Of a DNA stretch of 64,000 nt, positions 17,431 through 25,512 are shown piece after piece (position 1 is the first letter of the stretch; each line of letters starts with the position of its first letter). The notes under the pieces were generated by a model that had not been told where the DNA came from, searched no databases, and saw only the letters and a program-made list of their open reading frames with translations. Position numbers and translations under genes: made by a program. The stretch comes from Leptothermofonsia sichuanensis E412 (GTDB lineage: Bacteria; Cyanobacteriota; Cyanobacteriia; Leptolyngbyales; Leptolyngbyaceae), in the NCBI RefSeq assembly GCF_019891175.1, contig NZ_CP072600.1:3534001-3598000 (forward strand). Reading direction: 5' to 3'.

Positions 17431-19029
17431 TCACAACTCCCCTGCAATTTGTTGGATTTTAATAATCACAAACTCTGCCGGTTTCAGGGGCGCAAAGCCC
17501 ACTTCAATGTTGACAATGCCGCGATCGCGATCTGCCTGAGTTGTCGTCTGTCCATCACACTTGACGTAAAAGGCTTTGTCAGGCGTGCTGCCCTGGAATG
17601 CGCCCTGACGGAACAAATTCAACATAAAGGTATTGAGGTTCAACCGGATCTGTGCCCACAGCGGTTCGTCATTGGGTTCAAACACCACCCACTTCGTTCC
17701 CCGATAGAGGGATTCTTCCAGGAACAGCGTCAGCCGCCGAATTGGGATGTACTTCCACTCAGAGGCGAGGCGATCAGCCCCTTGCAGAGTCCGCGCCCCC
17801 CACACCACCCGCCCGACTGCCGGAAATGCTCGCAAACAGTTGACCCCCAGAGGGTTCAACTCCCCATTTTCGGCATCGGTCAAATTCACACTCAAATCCA
17901 CCACCCCATTTAGCCCTGCATCCAGGCCAGCCGGTGCTTTCCACACTCCCCGCTGAGCATCGGTTCGGGCAAAGACACCGGCGATCGCCCCAGAGGGGGC
18001 AAAATCTTCAAGCTGGTTTTCCCGCAGGGGATTGGGCTGTCTCAAACGGGGGAAGAACAATGCGGCATTTCTGGCATTGCTACTGCCCACATTACTGATC
18101 ACGGCATCGACCCCGGTTCTGGCATCCTCCTTCCGATCCCAGTCGCTGGGCGGATCGACTAACAGAAAAGCCCGCCGATCCAGGCAATACTTCGCCGCTG
18201 CCGTAATGACGCTACCATCCACATCCCCTGTGCTGGTGTAGGGCGGGATGCACAGAAGGTTGAACAGATCCGTTTTCTCCAGGGCATAAAGCCCCCGCTT
18301 TTCTGCCCGCATCAATGGATCAGTCGGATCGTCGAACTGCAAATGCGTCAGTCCACTACCATTACTCCCACTGTTAGCCGTTGGGGTAATCGGAGAGGAA
18401 ATCGGGATTTCTGAAGGTCGCACATTGGGGACAATCCAGTTGCCGCCTAGATCCTTCCGCACCCGCAGCAGATCCGAGCTTTGTACCAGCACCCTGGGAA
18501 CATACCGGGGGTTGGCTGGATCCACCGAAAGATTGATCAACTTCTCGCTGGCAAGGGTTCTGCCACTGACCGGCTCGACTTCCACCACGGTTAAGTTAAA
18601 CAAAAATGTCAGCGGATTGGCGGGATCGGTCGGATCTTTGGTGTTGTGATCGACCGTCAGCCTCAGATTGTTGCCCCATGCCCCCTCATTGGCCGCAACC
18701 AGTTGCAGAAAATCATTGGGAGCGGCAGCACCGGTTGGCAGGTTAATCGTAGCGGCGGTTCCGCCATTGTGAAGCCGCACGATGATCGCCTGACTGCCTC
18801 CATTCTGGAAGAAATCCCGTACTGCAAAACCCAGGTTACTCTCGCCCCACAGCCCGCCAAAGATGCGTCCAAAGTCGCCGAAGCTGTTGATGGTAATCGG
18901 TTCATTGGTCGGTCCCCGCACTGCTCGACCCACAAAGGCTGTAATTGAAGTGGCAACCCCGGTAATTGTGCGAACCCCACTGGGAACCTCCTCAATATAA
19001 ACACCGGGATAGGTAGGAGTGGTGGGCAT
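17431..19029 (-). CDS. Contractile tail sheath protein
   Basis: A 532-aa sheath protein. The N-terminus TYPGVYIEEVPSGVRTITGV (residues 5-24), followed by SITAFVGRAVRGPTNEP, is the classic sheath start with the N-terminal arm that links subunits. Further typical parts are FGRIFGGLWGESNLG, AVRDFFQNGGSQAIIVRL, and the C-terminal YIPIRRLTLFLEESLYRGTK and WVVFEPNDEPLW, with FVIIKIQQIAGEL at the end. The sheath contracts to drive the tube. As second gene of the cluster it is probably one of the most highly expressed. The 137-bp gap to the tube gene has no other gene and includes a possible hairpin region without clear terminator. Confidence 0.95.
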   Translation of the reverse strand: MPTTPTYPGVYIEEVPSGVRTITGVATSITAFVGRAVRGPTNEPITINSFGDFGRIFGGLWGESNLGFAVRDFFQNGGSQAIIVRLHNGGTAATINLPTGAAAPNDFLQLVAANEGAWGNNLRLTVDHNTKDPTDPANPLTFLFNLTVVEVEPVSGRTLASEKLINLSVDPANPRYVPRVLVQSSDLLRVRKDLGGNWIVPNVRPSEIPISSPITPTANSGSNGSGLTHLQFDDPTDPLMRAEKRGLYALEKTDLFNLLCIPPYTSTGDVDGSVITAAAKYCLDRRAFLLVDPPSDWDRKEDARTGVDAVISNVGSSNARNAALFFPRLRQPNPLRENQLEDFAPSGAIAGVFARTDAQRGVWKAPAGLDAGLNGVVDLSVNLTDAENGELNPLGVNCLRAFPAVGRVVWGARTLQGADRLASEWKYIPIRRLTLFLEESLYRGTKWVVFEPNDEPLWAQIRLNLNTFMLNLFRQGAFQGSTPDKAFYVKCDGQTTTQADRDRGIVNIEVGFAPLKPAEFVIIKIQQIAGEL

Positions 19030-19089
19030 AGTAAACTCCTTTTGCGAGTATGGCAGTTAGAACATGAAATGGGAACTAGATGGTTGTTG

Positions 19090-19506
19090 CTATGGAGTCG
19101 GATCTCGACCCACTAAGATTTCGATCGTCGCTCGATTGGCGGGATTAGCCGCATAGGTGCTGCTGAATTTGAGGATAATTGGATCTCGCTGGAATACAGA
19201 TACTGCACCTCTCCCCAGGTAGAAATGGGGTTCATCCAGGGCGATCGCACCGGAATCTGTTGTCCCGTCACTGACAATATAGGTCAACCGTCTTGCCGGA
19301 TCATCCTGACTGTAGAGGGTTGATTTGATTAATAGAAAATTGACTCGACTGGCAGCCCCCGGTTGAATTTCAACCACCTGATTAACTGCACCAGGTTCGA
19401 CTGTAACTTCAATCTTGTCGTAAGCCTCGACGGATTTGGCTCTGGTAATCAGGACTTGAGGTCCTCCTACGATCTGTACGTTTAAGGTCACATTGACTGT
19501 TGCCAT
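19090..19506 (-). CDS. Small beta-rich protein at the head of the injection-system cluster
   Basis: A 138-aa protein of unknown family, the first gene of the cluster. It is beta-rich, starting MATVNVTLNVQIVGG, with VTVEPGAVNQVVEIQPGAAS in the middle and KFSSTYAANPANRATIEIL near the end. It has no signal peptide or membrane segment and few charged clusters. GAGGAA lies 7 bases before the ATG. It ends 60 bp before the sheath gene. Position suggests a structural or decorating protein of the particle, but nothing in the sequence proves it. Confidence 0.65.
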   Translation of the reverse strand: MATVNVTLNVQIVGGPQVLITRAKSVEAYDKIEVTVEPGAVNQVVEIQPGAASRVNFLLIKSTLYSQDDPARRLTYIVSDGTTDSGAIALDEPHFYLGRGAVSVFQRDPIILKFSSTYAANPANRATIEILVGRDPTP

Positions 19507-19653
19507 AAGGGTTCCTCAATTGCAAAAGGAACTGCTCGGTAATCGACCCCTCACCCAGATTGACACCCAGATTTTTCAATTACTAGATTTTTCAACTACT
19601 ATTGGTTTTTGCATACAGGTGAATATACCGTCAGCCAGTAATTTTTAGTTTTC

Positions 19654-19689
19654 AGTGCCAACTTCAGTTGGCTTGCTGAAGCAAGCACT
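19654..19689. repeat. Compound palindrome (REP-like)
   Basis: AGTGC at 19654-19658 pairs with GCACT at 19685-19689, enclosing two smaller hairpins (GCCAACT/AGTTGGC and TTGC/GCAA). The layout is that of a three-way palindromic repeat. Confidence 0.6.
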
Positions 19690-19826
19690 ACGAACAATTC
19701 CCTGACAAAGTCAAAGTATAGTTAATGCAAAGTGCAATGCAAAACCACGACGTAACCACGAATAGAGAAGATGACATAACACAGCATTTGCCGTGAAGTA
19801 TTGACTGAAAATAGTTATAGAACTCC

Positions 19827-19846
19827 ACTCACCCAAAAGGGTGAGT
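19827..19846. repeat. Perfect hairpin ACTCACCC-AAAA-GGGTGAGT
   Basis: An 8-bp perfect stem with a 4-base loop is followed by GTCACC, which makes a second overlapping palindrome (GGTGAGTCACC). There is no T-run after it, so it is not a standard terminator. It could be an operator or a processed leader element. Confidence 0.55.
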
Positions 19847-20099
19847 CACCAGGAACAGAGATAATTTCATCAAACAGCTACTTCGACCAATCTGTGCATC
19901 CGAATCAATGGTTGAATGAACAGGTTCATTTTCAGCAACACACCCACTTTAATTCACATTAAACTCACAGTGCTTCAACTGATACGCTTTTTAAGCATTA
20001 GATCCGTATTTCAGTAACAACTATTTACTTAAACACCGCCATCAAATATACGTGGAAAGTAATTATACTTACTTGAAAGCGAATGGCATGAGGGGTTAA

Positions 20100-20132
20100 A
20101 GATCTCCAACTGCTTCGAGAAATTGGAGATCT
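20100..20132. repeat. Inverted repeat AGATCTCCAA / TTGGAGATCT
   Basis: A perfect 10-bp stem with a 13-base loop lies between the LOG-family gene end and the injection cluster. It resembles the common cyanobacterial AGATC-type hairpins, another of which is at 27096-27161. Confidence 0.6.
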
Positions 20133-20224
20133 GAAGCGATCGCATTTGGCCTAATATTCAGCAACATTCACCTGAAGACTATAGGACTGACATACTGACT
20201 GAGTAAAAACAGCCCCAATCCGCT

Positions 20225-21292
20225 TCATTTTCTTTCTGGGTGCCTGGACTCTTCTCGCGGGATGCCCAATCGATTCACTTCTGCAATCAACTGATACAGT
20301 CGTCCCAGGTCACGCTGGTTGAACTGAAACACCAGACGAGAAACACCAACCGAGGCATCCTGGGCTTCCTGGGGCAGGGGCGCACTCTTTTCAATCCGCC
20401 CTTTGACCAGAATGTCGCTGAAGTTTTCGTTAAGCCACTCGACATGCTCATCCGAAAGTTCAGAATTGAGACGGAAAACCAGTCGGGTGCCTACATAGCG
20501 GCAGGAGTGGAAGACCCGGTAGAAACTGGTGATCGCCTCGCAGGCTACATCCACCCGATCTGTAATGGTATACAAATTGGGGTCTTCCGGGCTGATCAGT
20601 CCCCGTTGCAGTAATTGCTTGTTGATATAGGCGCTCCAGTCGTGCCAGTAGTCCCCGCCTGGGCGGTCAATTAACACCAGGGGCATGGGAGCCGATTTAC
20701 CTGTCTGGCTCAGGGTGAGGCATTCAAAGGCTTCATCCTGAGTGCCAAAGCCACCAGGGAACAGTGCCAGAGCATCACTTTCCCGCAGAAAAAAGAGCTT
20801 GCGGGTAAAGAAGTACTTAAACGGAATCAGCTTGCGATCGCCCTCAATAAAGGAATTGGCACCCTGCTCGAAGGGAAGCTGGATATTTAACCCAAACGAC
20901 TTTTCCCGTCCGGCTCCCTCATTGCCAGCCTGCATAATGCCGGGACCTGCCCCCGTCATCACCATAAACCCCTGTTGCGTAATGGCTCTGGCAAATTCGA
21001 CTGCCATGCGATATTCCACTGTCGTGGGTGCAATGCGTGCCGAGCCAAAAATCGAAATTTTGCGGATATGGCGGTAGGGATAAAAGATGCGGAATGCCCG
21101 CTCCATATCCTGTAGAGCCGCATTGCAGATCTTCCAGTCAAGCCGGTCGAAATCATCCTCTGCCATGCGGACGATGGTAGCAAGGGCTAACTGAATTAAC
21201 TCCCCATGCTTCATGTGCGGCAGGCGATCAAGCAGGCGAATCACATCTGCATGAAGCGACTCAGATGCATTTGGCAGCGGAGATGTAGCCAT
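20225..21292 (-). CDS. LOG family protein (Rossmann-fold nucleotide-binding, PGGxGTxxE motif)
   Basis: A 355-aa protein with a LOG/TIGR00730-type domain. It shows KISIFGSARI (about 75-85), a glycine-rich MVMTGAGPGIMQAGNEGA (about 104-121) and the catalytic-type motif FPGGFGTQDEAFE (about 180). Family members with this motif include cytokinin riboside-monophosphate phosphoribohydrolases and other nucleotide monophosphate nucleosidases. The ~90-residue C-terminal extension and N-terminal helical part make it longer than classical LOG (about 190 aa), as is common in cyanobacteria. The start at 21292 is chosen because GGAGGG lies 5 bases upstream. The longer frame to 21442 has no such site. The exact substrate cannot be read from sequence. 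Confidence 0.85.
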   Translation of the reverse strand: MATSPLPNASESLHADVIRLLDRLPHMKHGELIQLALATIVRMAEDDFDRLDWKICNAALQDMERAFRIFYPYRHIRKISIFGSARIAPTTVEYRMAVEFARAITQQGFMVMTGAGPGIMQAGNEGAGREKSFGLNIQLPFEQGANSFIEGDRKLIPFKYFFTRKLFFLRESDALALFPGGFGTQDEAFECLTLSQTGKSAPMPLVLIDRPGGDYWHDWSAYINKQLLQRGLISPEDPNLYTITDRVDVACEAITSFYRVFHSCRYVGTRLVFRLNSELSDEHVEWLNENFSDILVKGRIEKSAPLPQEAQDASVGVSRLVFQFNQRDLGRLYQLIAEVNRLGIPREESRHPERK

Positions 21293-21459
21293 GAATCCCT
21301 CCAACAGGCAGCATTCTATTGTATCCAGATTCGAGTGCCTCTCGTCTAAGTAGAATGCCCAGGCTGAAAGAAATTTTTGCCCGGATATTTGCTCATTCGG
21401 AGAATACCAGCTCTGGAAAACACCTGTTGGAGCAGGGTGCACTACAACCCCAACCAGCC

Positions 21460-21792
21460 CTATCCCCTGTTTCCTGTCCCCTGCTTTTCAGCAACCCCTC
21501 CCACAATTCCACGGGTTCTCACTGAACCCGGTTCCGTCTCAGCTTCTATCTGGAGGAAATTCAGAGTCCTCTCCCGCCGTGTTCGCTGTTCAGATTCATT
21601 CAGCAGACTGGTCAGGATCATCATAATAATGGCGATCGCAATTGCTATCAAAAATAAGTTCGGTAACTCATCACCCACCTGGCTGACCCGTCGCCACTCC
21701 CCACATACCCGACAATACTCCACATCTTGTTTGTCAGGATGGGTCACAATCTGGCAACGGGGCATGAATCGGTCACTGTAGGGGCACTTCAT
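21460..21792 (-). CDS. Small membrane protein with N-terminal cysteine motif
   Basis: A 110-aa protein of unknown family. The N-terminus has a possible zinc-ribbon: CPYSDRFMPRC (residues 3-13) and YCRVCGEW (about 31-38). One strongly hydrophobic helix follows (LFLIAIAIAIIMMILTSLL, about 50-68) and then a charged region. GAGG lies about 8 bases before the ATG at 21792. Upstream in-frame codons to 21990 look non-coding. The last residues (KQGTGNRG) are encoded by a CCCTGTT-like heptamer repeat, so the C-terminal tail is probably repeat-derived. Confidence 0.6.
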   Translation of the reverse strand: MKCPYSDRFMPRCQIVTHPDKQDVEYCRVCGEWRRVSQVGDELPNLFLIAIAIAIIMMILTSLLNESEQRTRRERTLNFLQIEAETEPGSVRTRGIVGGVAEKQGTGNRG

Positions 21793-22233
21793 TGGACTAT
21801 CCTCGATTTTCAGCAAAAAGTAATCTGTTGTATGGCAAACAGAGCGATTCCCACTCCGTTTTGTATATCTATTTGATATATATTTGATATACAAAAATTC
21901 TGTATCCAATGCTACAAAACTCTGGGATGGATTGAGGGCAAGAGGGGAGCGTTGGCTGGCATGGTCATGAGGTAGTCCCTGCGATCGCACCTGAAATGCC
22001 GATTAAATTTACGATAAGACTTGAAGATTCAGTAAACTGCCAGTAGAATTAATTCCATCCGTCTTGGCTCAGGTGGTTTCAATAGCAAAGTTCTTTGTGG
22101 GAGCGGAGCGTATAAACAAATGATGAAACCTGACTACAGGATCTATGTTTCTGTCCCAAAGTTGGATACAATTGATAGCCGGAATAGCGCAAATTCAGCC
22201 AAACGTATATCAACGGAGTATTCTGAAGCCAAC

Positions 22234-22800
22234 ATGGACAGAAAACCTGATAGAAAACTGGTGAGCTTCCGCCTGCCCGAAGATCTCATGCAAGACCTGA
22301 GACAGCGGGCAGAAAGCGATAATATCTCTGTGACTGAACTGGTTTACCGGCTGTTAAAACAGGGACTCCAGGCTAATGTAGATGACCGCATTTCCGCCTT
22401 AGAAGCGGAACTTCAGGAGCTTAGAAAACTGCGGCAGATGCATTTCAGCGGTCTTTCCCCCGCTCCCTTCTACACCATGCTTCCTGCCAGTGGGTACGCT
22501 CCAGAGAGTGACATCGAAACCAGACAGCGCGTTGCCAGGTTAGAGGCCCAACTGGAGGAAGTCATGACGAATGTCAAGCACATTGGGGCTTTGCCTTCCT
22601 ATTTGGCAAAACTGGAAACTTTGATTGAGGAGGTGCAAACCAGTCGAGTGGTGACCCCAGCTCCGCCTATCGATAATTCAGCAAATGCCTGGTGTGAGGA
22701 GGTTGAACGCAAGAATGTAGATCGGGAAATTGTTCAGTCCGTGTATCCCACTAAAAAGTCCCCTTCAGAGTCAGAGCGTTCATCTGAGGAAGTGGCATAG
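22234..22800 (+). CDS. Ribbon-helix-helix protein with coiled coil (possible antitoxin/repressor)
   Basis: A protein of about 188 aa. Residues 5-46 form a ribbon-helix-helix (CopG/Arc-like) DNA-binding module: KLVSFRLPEDLMQDLRQRA, then ISVTELVYRLLKQGLQ. A coiled-coil stretch follows (DDRISALEAELQELRKL), a proline/tyrosine linker, a second coiled-coil (RQRVARLEAQLEEVMTNV), and an acidic C-terminus. It precedes the PIN-like gene by 85 bp on the same strand, the layout of antitoxin-toxin pairs, but the C-terminal part is longer than in usual antitoxins. The start is ambiguous: 22234 puts the DNA-binding fold at the N-terminus as usual, while an in-frame ATG at 22120 is also possible. Neither has a strong ribosome-binding site. 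Confidence 0.7.
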   Translation: MDRKPDRKLVSFRLPEDLMQDLRQRAESDNISVTELVYRLLKQGLQANVDDRISALEAELQELRKLRQMHFSGLSPAPFYTMLPASGYAPESDIETRQRVARLEAQLEEVMTNVKHIGALPSYLAKLETLIEEVQTSRVVTPAPPIDNSANAWCEEVERKNVDREIVQSVYPTKKSPSESERSSEEVA

Positions 22801-22885
22801 GTCACCTGTTGATGTTGCGTGATTACATTCGTGGTTGAATTCGTCAGGTCTCATCAATGTTTCGCATTGTGTCCCATAGAGATTT

Positions 22886-23827
22886 ATGCGCAATGCTTTA
22901 ATTACTGCTAATGTTTTCCAGAATGTCTTCAAAGATATTCTGGGAAAATCAACCCCGCACCAGCGATACTATGTCGATTTGCTACGCCGACTGGCCGTGC
23001 AGGACGTTCGCTGGTACATGACTGATCATGATTACGCACTAGCCTGCAACTTCTGGGGAATCTTCAGTTTCTATGAAGATCCGGTGTGTATGGAGGCTTA
23101 CTGGAACCTCCTGCAACTGGTTCATGTTTGCCCAATCGACACCTGGATCCTGGAAGAAGCCGGGTACTACCACCAGATCAACTTCTGTGATGCCTTGCGG
23201 TTAGCCACGGCTGTTGCCTACCAACTGGATGTGATTGTCACCTGGGAACCCTATTTGTTTGCCCGAACGCTGAAAGAACATCATCAATTTGAAAGTAACT
23301 GGTCCTTGTTTGTGCGAATTCCCAGTCACAGTGGTGAGTCCGATGAAACTGCCGAATGCAAAATCGGGGTCTTTTCTGTAGGGGCGTTTCTACTCTGGCC
23401 CGACAGCGCGGCTGAACTGGTTGCCAGTGAAGTGCAGACCCTGCCGTATTTCTGCCTGGAGCAATGCAATCTTCTCTGTGGCGACGCAAATGAAGCATCG
23501 GTCTTCCTGCGCAATCCCTCCGGGAAACTGTTTGAAGCCACCGCCAGGGGAGTGACTCCCTTTGATGCGATTCAACGGGCTGTGGACCAAATAGCCAACG
23601 ACTGTTTTCCAACCTTGCCACCCCGTCACTTGAGCCGCTTTTTTGTTCCCCAGGCAACTCTGTTTGGGGCAGATGCCCCGATTGAAGTCGTGATCCGCAT
23701 TGAGTGTGCCAGTCAGAGCTTTCAGGAAGGAGCCAGCCACAGCAGCGTTTTTTATGCTGCTACCGATGCCTATGTCAAAGTCATTAACAAAATTTGCCAG
23801 CACCCCAATTCGTCAGTTGTGGCCTGA
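22886..23827 (+). CDS. PIN-like domain fused to a LeuA-type regulatory domain
   Basis: A 313-aa protein. The N-terminal half resembles PIN-domain nucleases. ALITANVFQNVF occupies the place of the usual first-acidic motif (DTNVLLD-like) but lacks the aspartate. FCDALRLATAVAYQLDVIVT (about 99-118) then WEPYLFART matches the PIN C-terminal motif. The second half resembles the allosteric dimerisation domain of 2-isopropylmalate synthase: YFCLEQCNLLCGDANEASVF, GVTPFDAIQRAVDQI and SSVFYAATDAYVKVINKI. The catalytic TIM barrel of LeuA is absent. With the RHH gene just upstream it may form a toxin-antitoxin-like or regulatory pair. The missing first aspartate suggests weak or no nuclease activity. Domain assignment is by eye; the combination is unusual. 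Confidence 0.6.
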   Translation: MRNALITANVFQNVFKDILGKSTPHQRYYVDLLRRLAVQDVRWYMTDHDYALACNFWGIFSFYEDPVCMEAYWNLLQLVHVCPIDTWILEEAGYYHQINFCDALRLATAVAYQLDVIVTWEPYLFARTLKEHHQFESNWSLFVRIPSHSGESDETAECKIGVFSVGAFLLWPDSAAELVASEVQTLPYFCLEQCNLLCGDANEASVFLRNPSGKLFEATARGVTPFDAIQRAVDQIANDCFPTLPPRHLSRFFVPQATLFGADAPIEVVIRIECASQSFQEGASHSSVFYAATDAYVKVINKICQHPNSSVVA

Positions 23828-23833
23828 TGGTCT

Positions 23834-24655
23834 CTACACCAGAGGAAAGAAAATTCTCATATAGGTTGCCACCATCGCCTCTCCCCAAAAGGCTGCCAGC
23901 AAAGCGCCCAATGCCAGAAAAGGACCAAATGGCATCGGTTGACGACGGTTGAGGATGCCGAGGGCGATCGCCCCGCCGCCAATCAGCGAACCGACCAGAC
24001 AGGCAAGGAAACCTGCCAGCAGCAAATACTTCCAGCCTAGCCAGGCACCCATCATGGCGGCCAGTTTGGCATCTCCTGCGCCCATTGCCGTTTGTCCCAG
24101 GGTAATGGTTCCCACCAGGCTAATGATTTCGACCAGCCACAACCCTACCACCACCCCCACCATCCCATACATGAGTTGGTGGATGGCACCCGTTAAAGTC
24201 CCGGTTGTCAACAACCCCAAGGCCGCCTGAAACCCCAACCCGATGACCAAACCTGATTGAGTTAATGGGTTGGGCAATGTCATGGTGTCCAGATCGATCA
24301 GCGCCAGTGCCAGCAACCAGCTCAAAAACAGCCAGTACCCCAACGTCAGCCAGGACCAGCCAAATAGCCAAAACGTTAACAGATACAACAATCCTGTCAC
24401 CCCCTCTACGAGGGGATAGCGCACCGAAATGGGTGTACCACAATGGGCACAGCGCCCCTTTAACCACAACCAGCCCAAAACAGGCACATTCTCTCGCTTC
24501 CTCAGTGGAGTCAGACATTTGGGACAGCGAGAAGGGGGATAGAGCAGCGACAGCCCTGCTGGAATGCGATATACAACCACATTCAGGAAGCTGCCAACGG
24601 ATGCCCCTAAAAGCAATATGGCAACAGCAACAGACAGATCAAAGAGAAGATTCAT
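23834..24655 (-). CDS. pilD: Prepilin peptidase (type IV, A24 family)
   Basis: A 273-aa inner-membrane aspartic peptidase that cleaves and N-methylates type IV prepilins, needed for pili, motility and DNA uptake. The N-terminal methyltransferase-like domain has GASVGSFLNVVVYRIP and the zinc pairs RCPKC and RCAHCGTPIS. Catalytic aspartates are in DLDTMTLPNPLT and MGAGDAKLAAMMGAWLGW. Six to eight hydrophobic segments span the sequence. The start at 24655 (MNLLFDLSVAVAILLLG) is typical; an upstream frame to 24706 has no family resemblance. It converges with the PIN-like gene with only 6 bases between the stops. Confidence 0.93.
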   Translation of the reverse strand: MNLLFDLSVAVAILLLGASVGSFLNVVVYRIPAGLSLLYPPSRCPKCLTPLRKRENVPVLGWLWLKGRCAHCGTPISVRYPLVEGVTGLLYLLTFWLFGWSWLTLGYWLFLSWLLALALIDLDTMTLPNPLTQSGLVIGLGFQAALGLLTTGTLTGAIHQLMYGMVGVVVGLWLVEIISLVGTITLGQTAMGAGDAKLAAMMGAWLGWKYLLLAGFLACLVGSLIGGGAIALGILNRRQPMPFGPFLALGALLAAFWGEAMVATYMRIFFPLV

Positions 24656-24905
24656 GGGAGCGTTGGGGGACCAGATACAGGGTACAGTTTTTTTCAGGTT
24701 TCCCAATTTCCGGTTCCCAGTTTTCTTTCAGGCACCAGCTGATGGTCTGTCAAGAGTTATTTTGTTTGTGGGTTAAAACCCCCAGAATAATAACCTCAAA
24801 TAATAACCTCTTTTCTCTCCCAGACTCAATTCACATCGCTATTCAGCAGCGCCTCCTGTGCCCGATCCCCCATTTCCTATTCTCTATTAGTTAAGACTAA
24901 TTAAG

Positions 24906-24984
24906 ACGCTGCTGAATCTGGGCATGAAGAAGGTGAAGGATGAATTGAAACGAAGTTCCAATTCATCCTGCTTTTCAGCAACGC
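24906..24984. repeat. MITE-like element, family A copy 1
   Basis: A 79-bp element with imperfect terminal inverted repeats (GCTGCTGAATC / TTTTCAGCAACGC) and an internal palindrome GATGAATTG / CAATTCATC. Close copies lie at 40796-40876 and 46534-46614. A further terminus-like sequence lies at about 24838-24855, so two elements may once have adjoined here. Confidence 0.8.
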
Positions 24985-24996
24985 GATTAATCGCGA

Positions 24997-25281
24997 TTAA
25001 TAAAGTTCTGACTCAATCTGACTGAAGGGCACAAAGCACTCCTGTGGCAACAGAACTGGTTTACCCCCAAAAATAAGCTTGCCCCGGTGGGTAAAGCGAT
25101 TAATGGCGACCCCGATGGGACGCTGGGTTAGTCCCGGATGAACTTCGTAATAGGTTGTGTAAATCTGTCTCGCGGAACGGATCAAGGCAGGATCTAGCAG
25201 GGCTGTAAAGTCTGCTGAATCATCTACCCGACTATGCGTTTGTTTCTGTGATACGTACACCACTGTGTAACCCCTGTTCAC
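24997..25281 (-). CDS. Conserved-looking hypothetical protein (GTG start)
   Basis: A 94-aa protein of unknown family, beginning at a GTG with no in-frame ATG nearby. The sequence is soluble and mixed: GYTVVYVSQKQTHSRVDD, then a helical LLDPALIRSARQIYTTYYEV, and PQECFVPFSQIESELY at the end. No metal or catalytic motif is clear. It stands alone between a MITE-like element and a repeat-bearing intergenic stretch. The codon pattern and balanced composition support a real gene, but the function is open. Confidence 0.55.
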   Translation of the reverse strand: MNRGYTVVYVSQKQTHSRVDDSADFTALLDPALIRSARQIYTTYYEVHPGLTQRPIGVAINRFTHRGKLIFGGKPVLLPQECFVPFSQIESELY

Positions 25282-25450
25282 TTCGTTTGACTTTAGTACA
25301 TTTGTCCGACTTTGGCAAGGGAGGGGTAAAGAGTGAGGAGTTGTTAGTAGCTGGTTGTTCGTGGTTAGAAAGGGGTGAAGGGGTGAAGGGATGAGTGTCC
25401 GTCAAACGTGTGAGGTTTTAGCACTCAGCTATCTGTCCCCCATCAATCTC

Positions 25451-25492
25451 GAACTTCCAACTCCGAACTTCCAACTCCGAACTTCCAACTTC
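25451..25492. repeat. 14-bp tandem repeat (two heptamers, x3)
   Basis: Three copies of GAACTTCCAACTCC (third with one change) lie downstream of leuB. A 14-base unit fits the heptamer periodicity of the other arrays. The 230-bp gap in which it lies holds no gene. Confidence 0.8.
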
Positions 25493-25512
25493 AAACTCTC
25501 AACGCTCAATTC

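Larger units (their letters stand above)
19507..20224. other. Gene-free 0.7-kb region with hairpins, upstream of the injection-system cluster
   Basis: No coding region was recognised. The stretch is more A/T-rich than its surroundings and must hold the promoter and leader of the minus-strand cluster. It contains a compound palindrome (19654-19689), a perfect 8-bp stem hairpin (19827-19846) and a 10-bp stem hairpin (20100-20132). No confident -10/-35 pair was assigned. Confidence 0.6.

Noticed and set aside
1-19506. Prophage interpretation of the tail gene cluster
   Set aside because: The AAA+ ATPase and DUF4255 protein are injection-system hallmarks, and no head, packaging, lysis or integration gene is present in the window.
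23238-23803. Overlapping minus-strand frames opposite the PIN/LeuA-like gene
   Set aside because: Compositions are atypical and no motif is found; the plus-strand frame shows two domain resemblances.
22886-23827. Annotation as 2-isopropylmalate synthase
   Set aside because: Only the C-terminal regulatory-type domain is similar; the catalytic TIM barrel with its metal-binding HxH motif is absent.
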